Assembly: GCA_012932865.1 (NCBI GenBank)
Contig: SAXG01000093.1
Location: 62,001-126,000 of the forward strand
Length of the DNA: 64,000 nucleotides
Origin: Amylostereum areolatum
Lineage: Eukaryota > Basidiomycota > Agaricomycetes > Russulales > Stereaceae
Direction: 5' to 3'
Every line of letters starts with the position of its first letter. Within the stretch, counting starts at the first letter, position 1. The translations under genes were made by a program, and so were the position numbers. The notes beneath the pieces were generated by a model. The model was given only the letters and a program-made list of their open reading frames with translations. It searched no databases and was not told the origin of the DNA. Below are positions 1-11,000 of the stretch, piece by piece.

Positions 1-108
1 GGGGACTGTCTTCTTCCTTGTCCGATATCTCAATCTGCCGTCGAAGTCAGGTTGGACACCGGAGATGTGAAGTTCGTTGACGCACAGTTTCCGGCTCGTC
101 CGCGGTAG
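1..108 (+). CDS. Possible 3' end of a gene entering from the left edge
   Basis: Frame 1 is open from the first base to a TAG at 106-108 (35 codons). Nothing in it is recognisable. It may be the last exon of a gene that starts outside the window, or chance. No start codon or splice acceptor can be judged here. A long minus-strand ORF at 150-602 is low-complexity Ser/Pro/Arg and looks like a shadow of GC-rich DNA. Confidence 0.2.
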   Translation, partial: GDCLLPCPISQSAVEVRLDTGDVKFVDAQFPARPR

Positions 109-620
109 ACAGGGGGGGAAGAACTGGAAATGGGGCGGGAAGGGGAGGCTCACGAAGGTCTGAGGACTGAAAAGCTCGCCTGTGAGAGCTGGCTGCGCGG
201 CGTGCGCCCGCTCCGAGACGAACCCTGGTGTAGCCTGGGAAGAGCAGTTGTCAGGATGGGGTTGGGGCCTGAGCATCGAGAACGAACCGTTGCGCGGCAG
301 GGAGGGCTGCTTGCCTCGAGGGGTCTGGGCGGGTTGATGTCAAGAACGTCGCTCGTTGACAGGTTTGAATGACTTACTCGTAAGCCATGCAAGGAAGTCG
401 GCGTGGTCTGCAAATAGAAGTAGGTCAGTGAGATTAGCCAGGGAGGCGGTGTAGAGCTCACCGTGGTTCCCCGCGAGCGCTGACTGCTCGGCGTCTGAGG
501 TGGTCTGTGAGAAGGGGTTTCCGCGGCGACGGCTGAGGTACGTACCACTGTTACAACTCGATCAAGGTAGTCCATTCCCTGTTGCCTTATTAGGAAGGAC
601 ATCGCTAAAACGACGGATTA

Positions 621-735
621 CGACTGTGCCCCAGTTCGTAACCGTCTCAACGACACAACCACGACAGTGCCACAGATTGTCACCGTCTCAACGGCATAGC
701 CTCGACGGTGCCCCAGTCTCGTCCCCGTAGATACT
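621..735. repeat. 41-bp tandem repeat, 2.8 copies
   Basis: Units start at 621, 662 and 703, exactly 41 bp apart, each beginning CGAC(T/A/G)GTGCC and containing a CCAGTTCGT-like core. The third copy is partial. The array sits just upstream of a TATAAAA box, so it could belong to a promoter or to the U3 of an old LTR. Confidence 0.6.
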
Positions 736-951
736 TGATACAACCGTCGCTCAATGTACATATGTTTACTCGACCTCCTTTCTTATAAAAGGAGGCTCAA
801 CGAACGAGCTATTCCCCAGCTCGTTCTCTTTGTAAATACAGGACTGTTCTAGATAGAACCTCCTCTTAAAGCTATTAAAGAGAACTCAAAGTAACTAAGT
901 CGAAAGCTCGCCTAAGTCTTCCGTGAAGACTTACTGCTTCGCTTATTGACC
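736..951 (+). promoter_or_regulatory. TATA-containing, LTR-like segment
   Basis: TATAAAA at 784-790 is followed by short inverted motifs (GAACGAGCT / AGCTCGTTC near 811-824) and no ORF. Together with the tandem repeat just upstream it resembles the U3-R-U5 arrangement of a solo LTR. I could not find matching TG..CA ends or a target-site duplication, so this is only a suggestion. Confidence 0.25.
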
Positions 952-1403
952 TCAACCTTCGTATAACCGAGACGTCTGGATCACCTGATCCCACTTCTCA
1001 TATATACGAGTACTGTAGCCTGAGCCGCTTGTCAAGTGATAAGGACCGTCCTTAACAACCACGGGTGGCGAGACATCAGGTCGAAGTGACTCGAGGCAGA
1101 GAATTTCGTCGGGGGGGATTTGTCGTTGGCAGGGCGTCCATTTCTCCCCACACCCCGTCGCATCATTGCACTGGGAGAGGATCAGTTCATGCGCGGCGAA
1201 GGACCTCAAGCAGAAGACGTACCCAGGCGAACCACCTGCCCGCCGCGCCTCGCCTGTTGCCAACGTGGTACCGCGCGGGGCCCATGACAGTTCGGGCAAG
1301 GGTCGTCGAAGTCGAAGGCAATGCGCGCGTTGGCGCTCTCTCTGCAGGCTGTCTTGAACTCAGCCTCGGTGGTGCACCGCGTGGAGGAAGGCAGCGCGGC
1401 CAT
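952..1403 (-). CDS. Small cysteine-containing hypothetical protein
   Basis: The minus strand carries a long open frame ending in TGA at 952-954. Upstream, another frame begins at an ATG near 1403 and encodes an acidic patch followed by DPCPNC. Joining the two needs either a very short intron (T|GTCATG..CAACAG|GC, about 35 nt) or a frameshift, so the structure is uncertain. The product would be about 135 aa with CPNC and a later CNDATGCGEKWTPC-like set of cysteines, which could bind zinc. I do not recognise the family. It is the most distal of four minus-strand genes at 0.9-15 kb. Confidence 0.35.
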
Positions 1404-1673
1404 GTTAGGGAAGGGGGCGTGGGCGGGAAGCTTCACAGGTGCACGGAGAGATTTGAGGCTCGTCGAGGCTCATCGGATCTACGAATACGAATTTGAATTC
1501 AGCACGGCGGAGCGATGGTCCGAGGACAGTCCCCCCCCCCCCCATGCGTGATGGATGCCTTGGATATGAGACAGGTGTGCATGCGTACGCTAAAAAATAT
1601 TCAACAGACTTCAACTTTCGACTTGCAATTTGAAGTCAATGCATTTGTCACGACAATCTGGCCCCTGACGATT

Positions 1674-2514
1674 CTACTGAGCCAAGCTACCGGATGCCCC
1701 TCCTCCTCGCAAGCGCGATGATTTTCGCTTGGTCTGCGGCTCCTCAGGATACGCTGTTGTCGGACTGATCCCTGATCAGCCGGCGATACGGCTGCGATTA
1801 GGAAAGGGACTACTCACTCTGTCGCGTGTGCCACTTTCCACGAAGGCTTGGTCGGCCGGCGACGCCGACCGGCCCAATATGGCTTCGCAGTTGCTGAAGT
1901 CGGCTCGCTTGAAGACGACGGCTCGGTCTGATTTGTCGTGGACGACTCGCGGGCAGCGACACACATCTTGGCGATTTGGACGATGGTCTCATTCGACAGA
2001 GGTGGAGTAGGATGCGGTGGAGTCGGGGGCGACGCGACGCTGAGCCCTGCAAGGGAGTGGGACGGCCGTTGTTAGCGTCGCACGCCATAGAAAATAAATG
2101 ATGAATCACGGAGGTGCTCCAGGGTGAACGCGCGAAAAAGCTCCTCCAGAGCACCTTCCCGCAGGCCGAGGTGGGCACTAAGGAAGCAATTGAAGTCGCG
2201 ACCTTGGCGATCTTGTCCACACTCGTGCCTATTAGATTTGTCGATGAGGAGCGTGGAGGACAGATGGCACTAGTCGGAGGCTTACTTCGAGAAAATGAGC
2301 TGCCCGGGCCAGGGAGATCCGCCCGCCATGAACAGCCCGGCACCGCCCACCTGGCTTAGGGCTCGTATGACCAGTTCCTCTACGGCGTCTAGCAATTCCT
2401 CTTCCGGCCTGTGCGAGATACGGTGAGCTATACATCACAGGAGGGTGGCAGAAATTATGCTCACAGCTGCAGAAGGGCGTCCAACGCGCGTTCCTTGGAA
2501 GTGGGCTCAGTCAT
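1674..2514 (-). CDS. Hypothetical protein, 203 aa, five exons
   Basis: Exons 2514-2465, 2408-2286, 2228-2110, 2046-1818 and 1764-1674 sum to 612 nt (204 codons including stop). All junctions are GT..AG with introns of about 50-65 nt, which supports the model. The N-terminal half is acidic and helical (start MTEPTSKERALDALLQL, then PEEELLDAVEELVIRALSQV), the middle is Ser/Thr/Pro-rich, and the C-terminus is basic (TKRKSSRLRGGG), like a nuclear or nucleic-acid-binding tail. The family is not recognised. It lies 199 bp downstream of the next gene in the same orientation. Confidence 0.7.
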
Positions 2515-2713
2515 CAGCTCAAGATTCTGGGGCGCTGTGAGGCATGGGACTGAACTAGGCGCGCTATTTCAAGGGTGAACGCAACGAGGGTCGGTGACCG
2601 GGCGGGACGGAAACGCGTGTTATTATTCCAGGGCTTCCACATCGCCCTACCCATCTCGCTGCCAGAACTTTCCACCAGGGCTCCAATTTCCCGCGCTCAC
2701 TACAAGTGCTAAT

Positions 2714-4664
2714 CTATTCACCCCCCTTCGTGCGCGACACCTTGCCCTTCTTCGCCGCCTTGGACTTCTTTGGAGCCTTGGGCTTGGCCGCACTAGGCTT
2801 GGGCGTGTATTTCTCAGAGCTGGGAGGTGACTGAGGTTAGCTGGGATGGGGATGTAGAAGGGGGAGCTCTCACAGATCAACGCCGCAAAGTCTCTCTGAT
2901 GGCTTTACAGGGCGGCCAGAGCGGGAGCGGCGCGGGCCTGAGCCAGACGGCTCGTCCGAGGGCGCGGGCGGCTGCTCAATGGGTGGCATAACCTTGGACC
3001 TCTTGCGCGGCGGGGGAGCGTCGGGAGCCTTTCCCTTCCCAGCCGCCTTGGATGGCGGAGCAGCGGGTTTTTTGGGGCTGGCGGGGGAAGGTCGCTTGCG
3101 TACCAAGGGCGGAGTCGTTGGGCGGACGGCTGGGGCTGGGGCTGGGACGGATGGAAGGGGGGTTGAAGCGTCCCCGAGCGCCATGGAGACGTCCACGTCG
3201 TCGCGCGGTTGAGAGTCTTCTCGGACCGGACTGACAGGCGGGGGTGGCGTAGAAGGCGCGGGAGTGGTTGCAGGGGGCGAGGGGGCGGGGGAGACGACGG
3301 GCTCGGGCACCAGAGGGGGGGTGGGGGATCCCAGGGCGGGATCAGAGGCCGGAGGCCCTGAGGCGCCGTCCTGAGGTGCATCCTCCGCCAAAACGTTAGG
3401 ACCTTCATGCTCTAGAAAGCAATTCAAGCTGTGAGGGACGACGGAGACATAGAGGGCGCTTACCAGTATTCACCAAGCCTACGAACTCCACGAACAAGTT
3501 CTCCACGGTGCTGGGCGGCACGTTCAAGCGGGTGTGAAGGAAGTCGAGGAAGGTCTGGCCTGCAGGGGTTTGGCCGACGGACGAGCTAAGATAACTTGTG
3601 AGGGAGAAAAGAGGGAGAGAGGGAGAGAGGTGCGGCGTACACATGTCCTTCGATCACTCCACGCCCGTCGATGCCGCCGGCGAGGACCACGGAACACCAC
3701 CCGACCTCGTTCCGCCAGTGCGTTGTGTTCTGGTCGATGACGGTGGGCATGGTCGTGGCTTTGCTGCGGTAGAGGATCAGTGGAGCGCTGGCGAAGGCGT
3801 CATAGCACTCACCTCGCGCGGCGAAACTCAGCCAGCACACTCTCGTCATAGCCAGCTCCTTCCTCTTGGCCGGCGAGGATGCCGGCGATGACGTTCTGAG
3901 CAGATTCATCCAGAGCGTCGCGGACGTCAGAGGGCAACGCGTCGAAAGCGTTCTTGACGCGCCTCGTCCAATCGCCGATTGTCTCGCCTTCGAGCTTGGC
4001 GGGGCGAGAGGGGTGGCCAGACTTGAACAGGGCGAAGGCCGTGGTGCGCCTGTGGCGGCGTGCGAGGTCGGTAGAGGGCAGAGGGCCGAGCTTCAACGCC
4101 GTGCGGCTTCTCTCGGTCTGCTGGGCCTTTACCCAACGGTATATTCGCTGCCCGTCGGAGGGAGAGGTGAGCAAGATGCCTTGTAGGTGGACGAATGATC
4201 TCACCTCCTTTAGATTTGCGACGCGGATGTCGGCTTCGAGCTGGGGTTCGGCCGGGCGGCGGACGACCGCCTCCTTCCTGGCCTTCCTGGACTGGGCCGC
4301 GCGACGCCGCTCGTAGGACTGGTCGGTCTCCTGGGGGAAAGGCTTGTCCTCAAATGTAACCTGGTAGCGATCCATGAGCATATCGGCGACCTTGACGAGG
4401 TTGCCACGGATGGCTAAGCTGGGTCAGTGCTTGGTCGTGAATGAAGGAAACAGAGACGCACTCTTGAGGACGCCACCAACGGTCTCACGTTCGGCGGTGA
4501 GGGCGAAGATTTTGGGGTCGAGCCATTCCTTTTGGAGCCAAAACTTCTCCACCTCGTTGAGGGCGTAGCTGGGCGTGTCGGCCTTGGTCTTTGCGGAGGT
4601 GGATTTAGCCTACGGCGAGTGGGTGAGCGAAGTCGAACAGGGAAGACAGAGTGTAACGAACCAT
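2714..4664 (-). CDS. Hypothetical protein, 547 aa, seven exons, Lys-rich C-terminus
   Basis: Exons 4664-4662 (ATG alone), 4609-4462, 4413-3813, 3763-3641, 3585-3464, 3411-2882 and 2830-2714 sum to 1644 nt, exactly 548 codons, with GT..AG introns of 48-57 nt. The first half looks folded (NEVEKFWLQKEWLDPKIF near the N-terminus, then an Arg-rich helical stretch and DWTRRVKNAFDALPSDVRDAL). Exon 6 is a long Pro/Ala-rich linker, and the last exon is a histone-H1-like Lys/Ala/Pro tail (KPKAPKKSKAAKKGK). No domain is recognised. The basic tail suggests DNA or RNA binding (inference). The start is a single-codon exon, a form known in fungi. Confidence 0.75.
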
Positions 4665-5154
4665 GGCGAACGGCGAGGGGGCGGACAGATGAGTCTGACC
4701 GAGGGGGCCTTTTTATTATATCTGAAATAATGAGCCGTGCGTGCGATGGTTCAAAGCTACCAGGAGATCGGCGGCGCCCGGCCGGCCGCATTTGGAGGGA
4801 CCATCGTGGAACGATGGGCAGGGCAAAGAAGTACGCGTACATTGGAAATGACAATGAAACTAACGGCGGGTAAGGTACATGCGAGTGAGATGACGATTCT
4901 GGGAAAGAAGGCTAAGCAAGAAGGCGGATAATCCTACAAATGTTACAAGCACGGGGGCCATGATTCAAGCAAGGGAAAGACGAGGTATCGAAGGCGGGCA
5001 CTGAGAGGGGATGGTGGGCAGCCGGCCCAGGAGGGAGTAGAAATAAGTCGAATAGTATTGTACAACCGCGACCGCAAACGCCCCGTCGGCTTCGTGTGTA
5101 CGCGGCGACGTTCGGCTCGGCAACGCTGCCTTGGAGTCGAGAGGGGGCCACGCG

Positions 5155-5611
5155 TGTCATGAACGGTCTATAATTTTCTTTTTACTTTACATCGGTTACA
5201 CACTTTAGGACTTATCGACTTATCACCGGTCCGGCTCCACCTTGGCCCGGACCCGGCTCATCTATATCCCGCCCGGACCCACGTGACTCATCTCGGTCCG
5301 GGTCTGACTCCTTTCTCTTGACTCATGCTGTACGATACTGACTCATGCTGTGCTCTTTTACATACGACTGCTTACTTATACTTGGTCTGCTTACTAATCG
5401 CCGTGTATTGGTTGCTTACCTAAGTCTCTCTCCTCTTGTGTATATAAGGCTCGCTCTCGCTGTACATATTCCTTATCTCGAGCTAGTCAATTCTACCGAC
5501 TTTGCTTGCTTTCCCTTGTCTGTCGCCGTGTCTGATCGGCTCCCCTCTGTCGTCCTCTTCCTCTGTCAGCTTTGTCGTAACTTGGTGCTGTCGCACTAGT
5601 CGTTGCTGACA
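5155..5611 (+). repeat. 5' LTR of Gypsy copy 1
   Basis: 457 bp, TGTCA..TGACA ends. It contains TATATAAGG at 5441-5449 and differs from the 3' LTR at three transitions (ACACAC/ACACGC, CCCGG/CCCAG, CTAAT/CTGAT). An 84-codon ORF inside (5345-5599) recurs in all four family-1 LTRs, as expected of the repeat itself; I see no reason to call it a gene. Confidence 0.95.
5441..5484 (+). promoter_or_regulatory. LTR promoter: TATA box and predicted transcript start
   Basis: TATATAA begins at 5441. ATCTCGAGCT at 5475-5484 begins 34 nt further on, where RNA polymerase II would be expected to start. These ten bases are complementary to the site just inside the 5' LTR, as needed if the RNA 5' end primes reverse transcription. 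The same box and spacing occur in the other three family-1 LTRs and in the unrelated family 2. Confidence 0.7.
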
Positions 5612-5623
5612 TAAGCTCGAGAT
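5612..5623 (+). other. Putative self-primer binding site
   Basis: Two bases (TA) after the 5' LTR comes AGCTCGAGAT (5614-5623), the exact reverse complement of ATCTCGAGCT at 5475-5484 in the LTR. No match to a tRNA 3' end (TGG..) is seen here. In Schizosaccharomyces pombe Tf1 the first 11 nt of the transcript anneal to an adjacent site and are cleaved to make the primer; this layout is the same. Six of the ten bases form a CTCGAG palindrome, which lowers the weight of this single case. Confidence 0.7.
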
Positions 5624-6083
5624 CTGTTTACTCTTGCACCACCCTACGACCGTCCCTACGTACTGTAGCATAGTAGTAGTAGTACCCGTCTGGTACTGAC
5701 CTTGTTCTTCCCCCGTGCCGCCCTAGACCGTTGCCCCCGGAGTACGCGACTCGTTACCCTGACATTGTGGTCGTGCGCACGTATACCGGTGCCGGCTTGA
5801 CGTTTCCTCGAAACGTTACACCTACTCGAGACTCTCCAACACCAGGAGTTGAAAGCTCAGAGGTGACAGTAGAAGGTGCACCTTTGGTGTAGAAAACGAG
5901 TAAAAGCGGCGAAAGGAAAGCGGTTTAGGAAGTCTTTGGGCTCGTGTCCCCAAGACGAAGAGACAGCCAACAGGTCGAGAAGACTGAGGCAGACCGTCTT
6001 GCGATCTCATAACAGAACCACCTTCCCTCGACAAAAATCTTCCCTTGCCGCACAGAGTAACCATTTCGACTGGGGGCTCGTGC

Positions 6084-6485
6084 ATGGAAGATTGGCGCTC
6101 GCAAGTACAAGAATTCATCCCCATCAGCCACGACGCCATCATCTCCCTCATCAACGAATCTAAAGACCCTTGTGCCTGGCACAATTGGAAGGTCGCCCTC
6201 GGTGTAGAAGAACTTGAAGACTCCATCATAGACATCCACTTCTATCGCCTCAAAATAAGCGAACAAGGAAACGGAAACCTCTACGTCTACTCCTGCCCAT
6301 ACGTCACCTACCGCTACAAACTCGAGCAACCCCCAAAATCCTTCTACGCGCCCAACGAGAAAATACCAGTAGACACTCGACACACCCACCGCCTCCTTAC
6401 ACCAGGCAACACCCCCAGCCCCACACCAGAGCCAGAGGTCATCGACCTCACCCAGCCAGAGGTCATCGACCTCACCCACTTATAA
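6084..6485 (+). CDS. Upstream ORF (ORF0) of the retrotransposon, with tandem VIDLT motifs
   Basis: From ATG 6084 (MEDWRSQVQEFIPIS) the frame is open for 133 codons to TAA at 6483-6485. The protein ends in EVIDLTQPEVIDLTHL, two tandem copies of VIDLT in an acidic setting, which fits the consensus of SUMO-interacting motifs. The rest resembles no domain I know. The frame is also open upstream of this ATG to 6045. After the TAA the same frame stays open for 102 codons up to the first gag ATG, so stop-codon readthrough into gag is possible. Gypsy copy 2 keeps both the ORF and the stop. Confidence 0.65.
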   Translation: MEDWRSQVQEFIPISHDAIISLINESKDPCAWHNWKVALGVEELEDSIIDIHFYRLKISEQGNGNLYVYSCPYVTYRYKLEQPPKSFYAPNEKIPVDTRHTHRLLTPGNTPSPTPEPEVIDLTQPEVIDLTHL

Positions 6486-6791
6486 ACAATTCACTCGTTC
6501 GGACTCAACGGCTCCGACTCCAGTTCTGACTCCGACACCGACGTTGAGGACGAAAACTGCTACATATATCCCCTCCCTCTAGGCTTCACTGAACGAGGAA
6601 ACGACTTCTTTGTCCAACTCGGAGACACCACTGTCGAAGTCACCTTCGTAGCAACCCAAACAAGTGGCATCAGTTGGTACTTCGCCAACGAAAGCCAAGA
6701 CGACCTCACTGAAGCCGACTTCAACCTCATCGCCGCCTCCGCCCTACCGCCTGTCACCGACGAAGACTTCTCCGACCTCGACGAACCAATC

Positions 6792-8048
6792 ATGGCTGCC
6801 CAGTGGATCCGCACCGACCCCCAACCCCCTCTCCCCGCCGAACTTGCCAACTGCACCGAAATCGGTGGAACATGGAACATTGTCATCGGCCAAACTGGCT
6901 CTCCCATCCAACACATGAATAACGGCACCGACGATGCCTGGCTCATGGAAGTAAATGGCCAATGGGTCGCCATCCCTGCCGTGCTTGTTGCTGCCCTCAA
7001 CCTGCCACCCCCCACCGTCAATGTCACGGCCCCCCCCATCACCGTCAACCCCCCTGCGGTCACTGTTAGTGCCCCAGCCGCCGCCGCCGCCAGACCCCCC
7101 CGAAAGAAAGTCCACGCGAAAACTCCTGAAGGCTTCTCTGGGAAACGAGAGGACTTCAATGACTGGATGCGGTCGTGCGAGGAATACATGCGAGCTGCTG
7201 AGGATGACCTCGTGACGGACAAGGACAAAGTCCTCTTCATTCTCACCTACATGACGGGGGAGGCAGCACGCACCTGGAAGGCCGAGTATGAGGATGCACA
7301 CTTGGCCAATGGAGCCATGGTCGCCTGGGTGGACTTCCACAAGGCACTCAAAGGGGCCTTCACCGACGTCAATGAGCAGCACCGTGCCGCAGTCGAACTG
7401 GACGGGTTCAAACAGACGAAGGGTACCACTGCCCATGAATACTTCGCCAAGTTCGAGCAACTCGCAAGAAAGGCAGGATACTCCACGGCGCAGGACCCTA
7501 TCCACCTCATGCAGCTGCTCAAACACAACGTCTACTATCGGACCATCGACTCCATCTACGACAGCGGTCACGTTCCTCAGAAATATGAGGACCTCAAAGA
7601 GCGCATCATCCTGATCGACGGTCTGCGACAGGAGCGGGAGGACCTTAAGACCCAGCGCAGTGGACCCGTGCAGAACCAAAAACCCAAAGGACAAGGATCG
7701 TCCAATGGGCAACAAGGGGGGCAGGTCCCATGGCGCCGCGATGGAACCGGCACGGTGCACGGTGGCAAAGGTCAGCCGATGGACGTCAACCGTGTCGACA
7801 TCAAGGGGCGATGCTTCCGCTGCGGACAGAATGGCCACCAGGTGCGGGACTGCAGGGTGGACGTGAAGAACATCCGAGACATGTGGGGGAGGGACCGGTA
7901 CACGGAACCACCAAAGCGGGAGGCTCGAGCACAGACGTTCGAGACGCCCACCGCCTGGGCTAGGAGCCTGTCGGCCGAAGATCGGAAAAGCGTGATGGAC
8001 GCGCTTCAAGCTCAGCCGAAGGTGGAGGAGAAGAAGGAGGGTTTTTGA
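6792..8048 (+). CDS. gag: Gag polyprotein
   Basis: 418 codons from ATG 6792. A Pro/Val-rich N-terminal part (NVTAPPITVNPPAVTVSAP) precedes the helical capsid-like region (PEGFSGKREDFNDWMRSCEEY, then AHEYFAKFEQLARKAGY). A zinc knuckle CFRCGQNGHQVRDC lies near residue 341. The frame is open upstream of this ATG back to the TAA at 6483-6485 and encodes a Ser/Asp-rich acidic stretch there, so the true N-terminus may lie further upstream. It ends GAG GGT TTT TGA, overlapping pol in the -1 frame. Gag coats element RNA in cytoplasmic particles. Confidence 0.9.
   Translation: MAAQWIRTDPQPPLPAELANCTEIGGTWNIVIGQTGSPIQHMNNGTDDAWLMEVNGQWVAIPAVLVAALNLPPPTVNVTAPPITVNPPAVTVSAPAAAAARPPRKKVHAKTPEGFSGKREDFNDWMRSCEEYMRAAEDDLVTDKDKVLFILTYMTGEAARTWKAEYEDAHLANGAMVAWVDFHKALKGAFTDVNEQHRAAVELDGFKQTKGTTAHEYFAKFEQLARKAGYSTAQDPIHLMQLLKHNVYYRTIDSIYDSGHVPQKYEDLKERIILIDGLRQEREDLKTQRSGPVQNQKPKGQGSSNGQQGGQVPWRRDGTGTVHGGKGQPMDVNRVDIKGRCFRCGQNGHQVRDCRVDVKNIRDMWGRDRYTEPPKREARAQTFETPTAWARSLSAEDRKSVMDALQAQPKVEEKKEGF
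8039..8045 (+). other. Candidate -1 ribosomal frameshift site G-GGT-TTT
   Basis: The heptamer GGGTTTT reads G GGT TTT in the gag frame, the X XXY YYZ form of -1 slippery sites, and lies directly before the gag TGA (8046-8048). Slipping one base back enters pol as TTT TTG AGG GGG. Pol has no ATG near its start and lies in exactly this frame. I did not identify a downstream pseudoknot. Confidence 0.6.
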
Positions 8049-11000
8049 GGGGGCTGACGATGTACACGGCATCTGAAGCCCAAGTTTCTGTTTCTCGCTC
8101 GTCTGGTTTTGTGGCGCCTCGGTGGCCTGGTTCTCGTTTACATATGCGCATTGTTGAATCGGACTGTACTACTACGGGGGATATCCCCATTATGACTTCT
8201 CTTACGGACTCTATCGGTACGGGCACGCGTCCCGTTGTTATTTTAGATACTCAGGCCTCGATTTGTGAGCCTTCGGCTTTGGATATGGCTTCGGTTTCGG
8301 CTTCAGTTTTGGATACGGCTTTGGATACGGACTCGGTTTTGGATATGGACCCTGTGAAGTCGGGGACAACGCCGTGCGATGGAAGGGGCACGGCGCCCAA
8401 ATCATGTTATATGGCACCTGGAACGGCTCAATGGACGCTTCGTCGCTTAAGGGAAGACAAACCCGAAAGTGCGATTGCAATCCTTCGCATCTGGACACAC
8501 CACCGACGCCGTGACGAGGCTACTTATGAAGCCATCAAGGAAATAACTGGCATGGGAGACGAGTTAGCATGTCAAGCTCTACTAGAGCTCGCCACTCCTA
8601 TGCAGTTCATACGCTCCGCCAGCGCCAAGGAACAAACGGTCATTCCCACACAACTGGTGGTAGATTCCAAACGCATTGTCAAAGCTCTCGCACTCCTGGA
8701 CAGTGGTTGCACTGGCTCGTGTATCAACACGAAGTTTGTGCAGGAAAATCACATCCCCACGCGACGGACTGCTCGCCCAATCCCAGTACGAAATGCAGAC
8801 GGCACTCTCAACACAGGAGGTCCCATTACGGAATATGTCACACTTCGCCTAAATATTCAAGACCATGAAGAAAACATTGACCTGGCGGTCTCCAATCTAG
8901 GAGATACGGACCTTTTCATTGGACATGAGTGGCTAAAGAAGCACAACCCTCACATCGACTGGAAATCCGGGTCAATTGAATTTGACCGATGCCCTGTCAG
9001 CTGCTCTCGTCCCCCTCCCCTCCTCAATATCGATGAGGATGAAGAGGAGGAGGAAGAGCCAGTCCACATGGAAAAGGACGAGCAGCTGTTTGCTTTCGAC
9101 TGGGATGGCTACAAAGCGACATACCACATCCGGACCCATGCATCGGACATTGCAATTGAAGAGCACGCTAAGAAAAAGGAACAGACCTTCTCTGAGCGAG
9201 TCCCAACGGTGTACCACGAATTCAAGGACATCTTTGACAAAGACGACTTCGACAAGCTCCCTGAGCGACGCCCATGGGACCACGCCATTGAGCTCACTCC
9301 TAACTTCAAACCGGTTGATTGCAAAGTTTACCCCCTCACATTGGACAAGCAGAAGCAACTGGACGCCTTTCTGGAAGAGAACCTGAGATCTGGCCGGATC
9401 CAACCGTCCAAATCACCCATGGCCTCCCCATTCTTCTTCATCAAGAAAAAAGACGGCTCGCTACGTCCTGTGCAGGACTATCGAAAGCTCAATGAGATGA
9501 CAATAAAGAACCGTTACCCGCTCCCGCTCATCCAAGAGTTGGTTGACAAACTTAAAGGAGCACGGCACTTTACCAAGCTCGATGTCCGATGGGGGTACAA
9601 CAATGTTCGGATTAAAGAAGGGGACGAGTGGAAAGCTGCATTCCGCACGAACAAAGGTCTCTACGAGCCTACGGTCATGTTCTTTGGACTCACCAACTCC
9701 CCGTCTACGTTCCAAGCCATGATGAATGACCTGTTCAAAGACTTGATCCACCAAGGAGTCGTGGTCGTCTATTTGGACGACATCCTCATCTTCACACATA
9801 CGCTAGAAGAACATCGTCGAATAGTCAAGGAGGTCCTTCGGATCCTGCGAGAAAACAAACTCTATCTGAAGCCAGAAAAGTGCGAGTTTGAGAAGGCAGA
9901 AATCGAATACCTGGGCATGATTGTCGGCGGAGGAAGGGTTCGCATGGATCCAGCAAAGGTCGCGGCAATCACCAATTGGCCAGCCCCCAAAACGAAGAAA
10001 CAACTTCAATCATTTTTGGGCTTTTGCAACTTCTACCGTCGCTTTATCAAGGACTTCAGTGGCATTGCTCACCCAATGACTAAACTCACTGGGAAGACGG
10101 AATGGGTCTGGGACACCCCACAGCAGGAGGCTTTTGAGGAACTCAAGCGACGTATAACATCACAGCCAGTTCTAGCAATCCCTACAGACGATGGACAGTT
10201 CCGTGTCGAGGCGGACTCCTCTGACTATGCCACGGGCGCGGTACTTTCGCAACAACAGGACAATGGCAAATGGCACCCGGTCGCCTTCCTCTCAAAGTCC
10301 CTCAGCGAAGCTGAGAGGAACTATGAGATTTATGACAAGGAATTACTGGCTATCATGACGGCGCTAGAGGAATGGAGACAATACCTCATGGGGGCACGAC
10401 AGGAGTTTGAAATCTGGTCGGATCATCGCAATCTCACGTACTTCCGCAAAGCGCAGAAGCTAAATCGGAGACAAGCACGATGGTTAATGGAGCTACAAGA
10501 GTATCATTGTACGCTACTCCACAAGCCTGGCAAAACAATGGGTAAACCCGATGCTATTTCCCGACTAGCGGGCCTTGAGAAGGGGGAGAAAGACAATGAA
10601 AACATTGTCCTCCTGAAACCAGAACTCTTTCGCGCCCTCAACCATGCAGGAATTATAACCAATGGACCTGACAATGTCTTCATTGAGCGGATTCAGGAGG
10701 CTACCTTACTCCGAGACCATGCAGTAGAACGCGCCTTAGCACTCAAAGTGAAGGGATGGCTGGAACACGCAGATGGAACGATCACCTGGCAACACAGACT
10801 CTATGTCCCAAGAGACAAAGGACTCCGTGCAGACATCATCCAAGCTCATCATGACGGCCCGCTTGTCGGTCATCCAGGACGATACAAGACCCATGAGCTC
10901 ATCACGCGCAACTACTGGTGGCCTGCCATTAGAGACGATGTCCGGAAATATGTTGAAGGATGTGAGACCTGCCAATGTACCAAGATTAGACATGATCGCA

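Noticed and set aside
5345..5599. 84-codon ORF repeated at four places (5345, 12403, 52382, 59448)
   Set aside because: It lies inside the LTR and recurs only because the LTR does. It is truncated in the fourth copy and contains the promoter and primer sequences.
5612..5640. tRNA primer binding site
   Set aside because: The bases after the LTR do not begin TGG or match any tRNA 3' end that I can recognise; complementarity to the LTR itself explains them better.
6744..8072. 442-codon minus-strand ORF opposite gag (and its twin at 53780-54730)
   Set aside because: Exactly antisense to gag, compositionally a mirror of its codons, and shortened in copy 2. A shadow frame.
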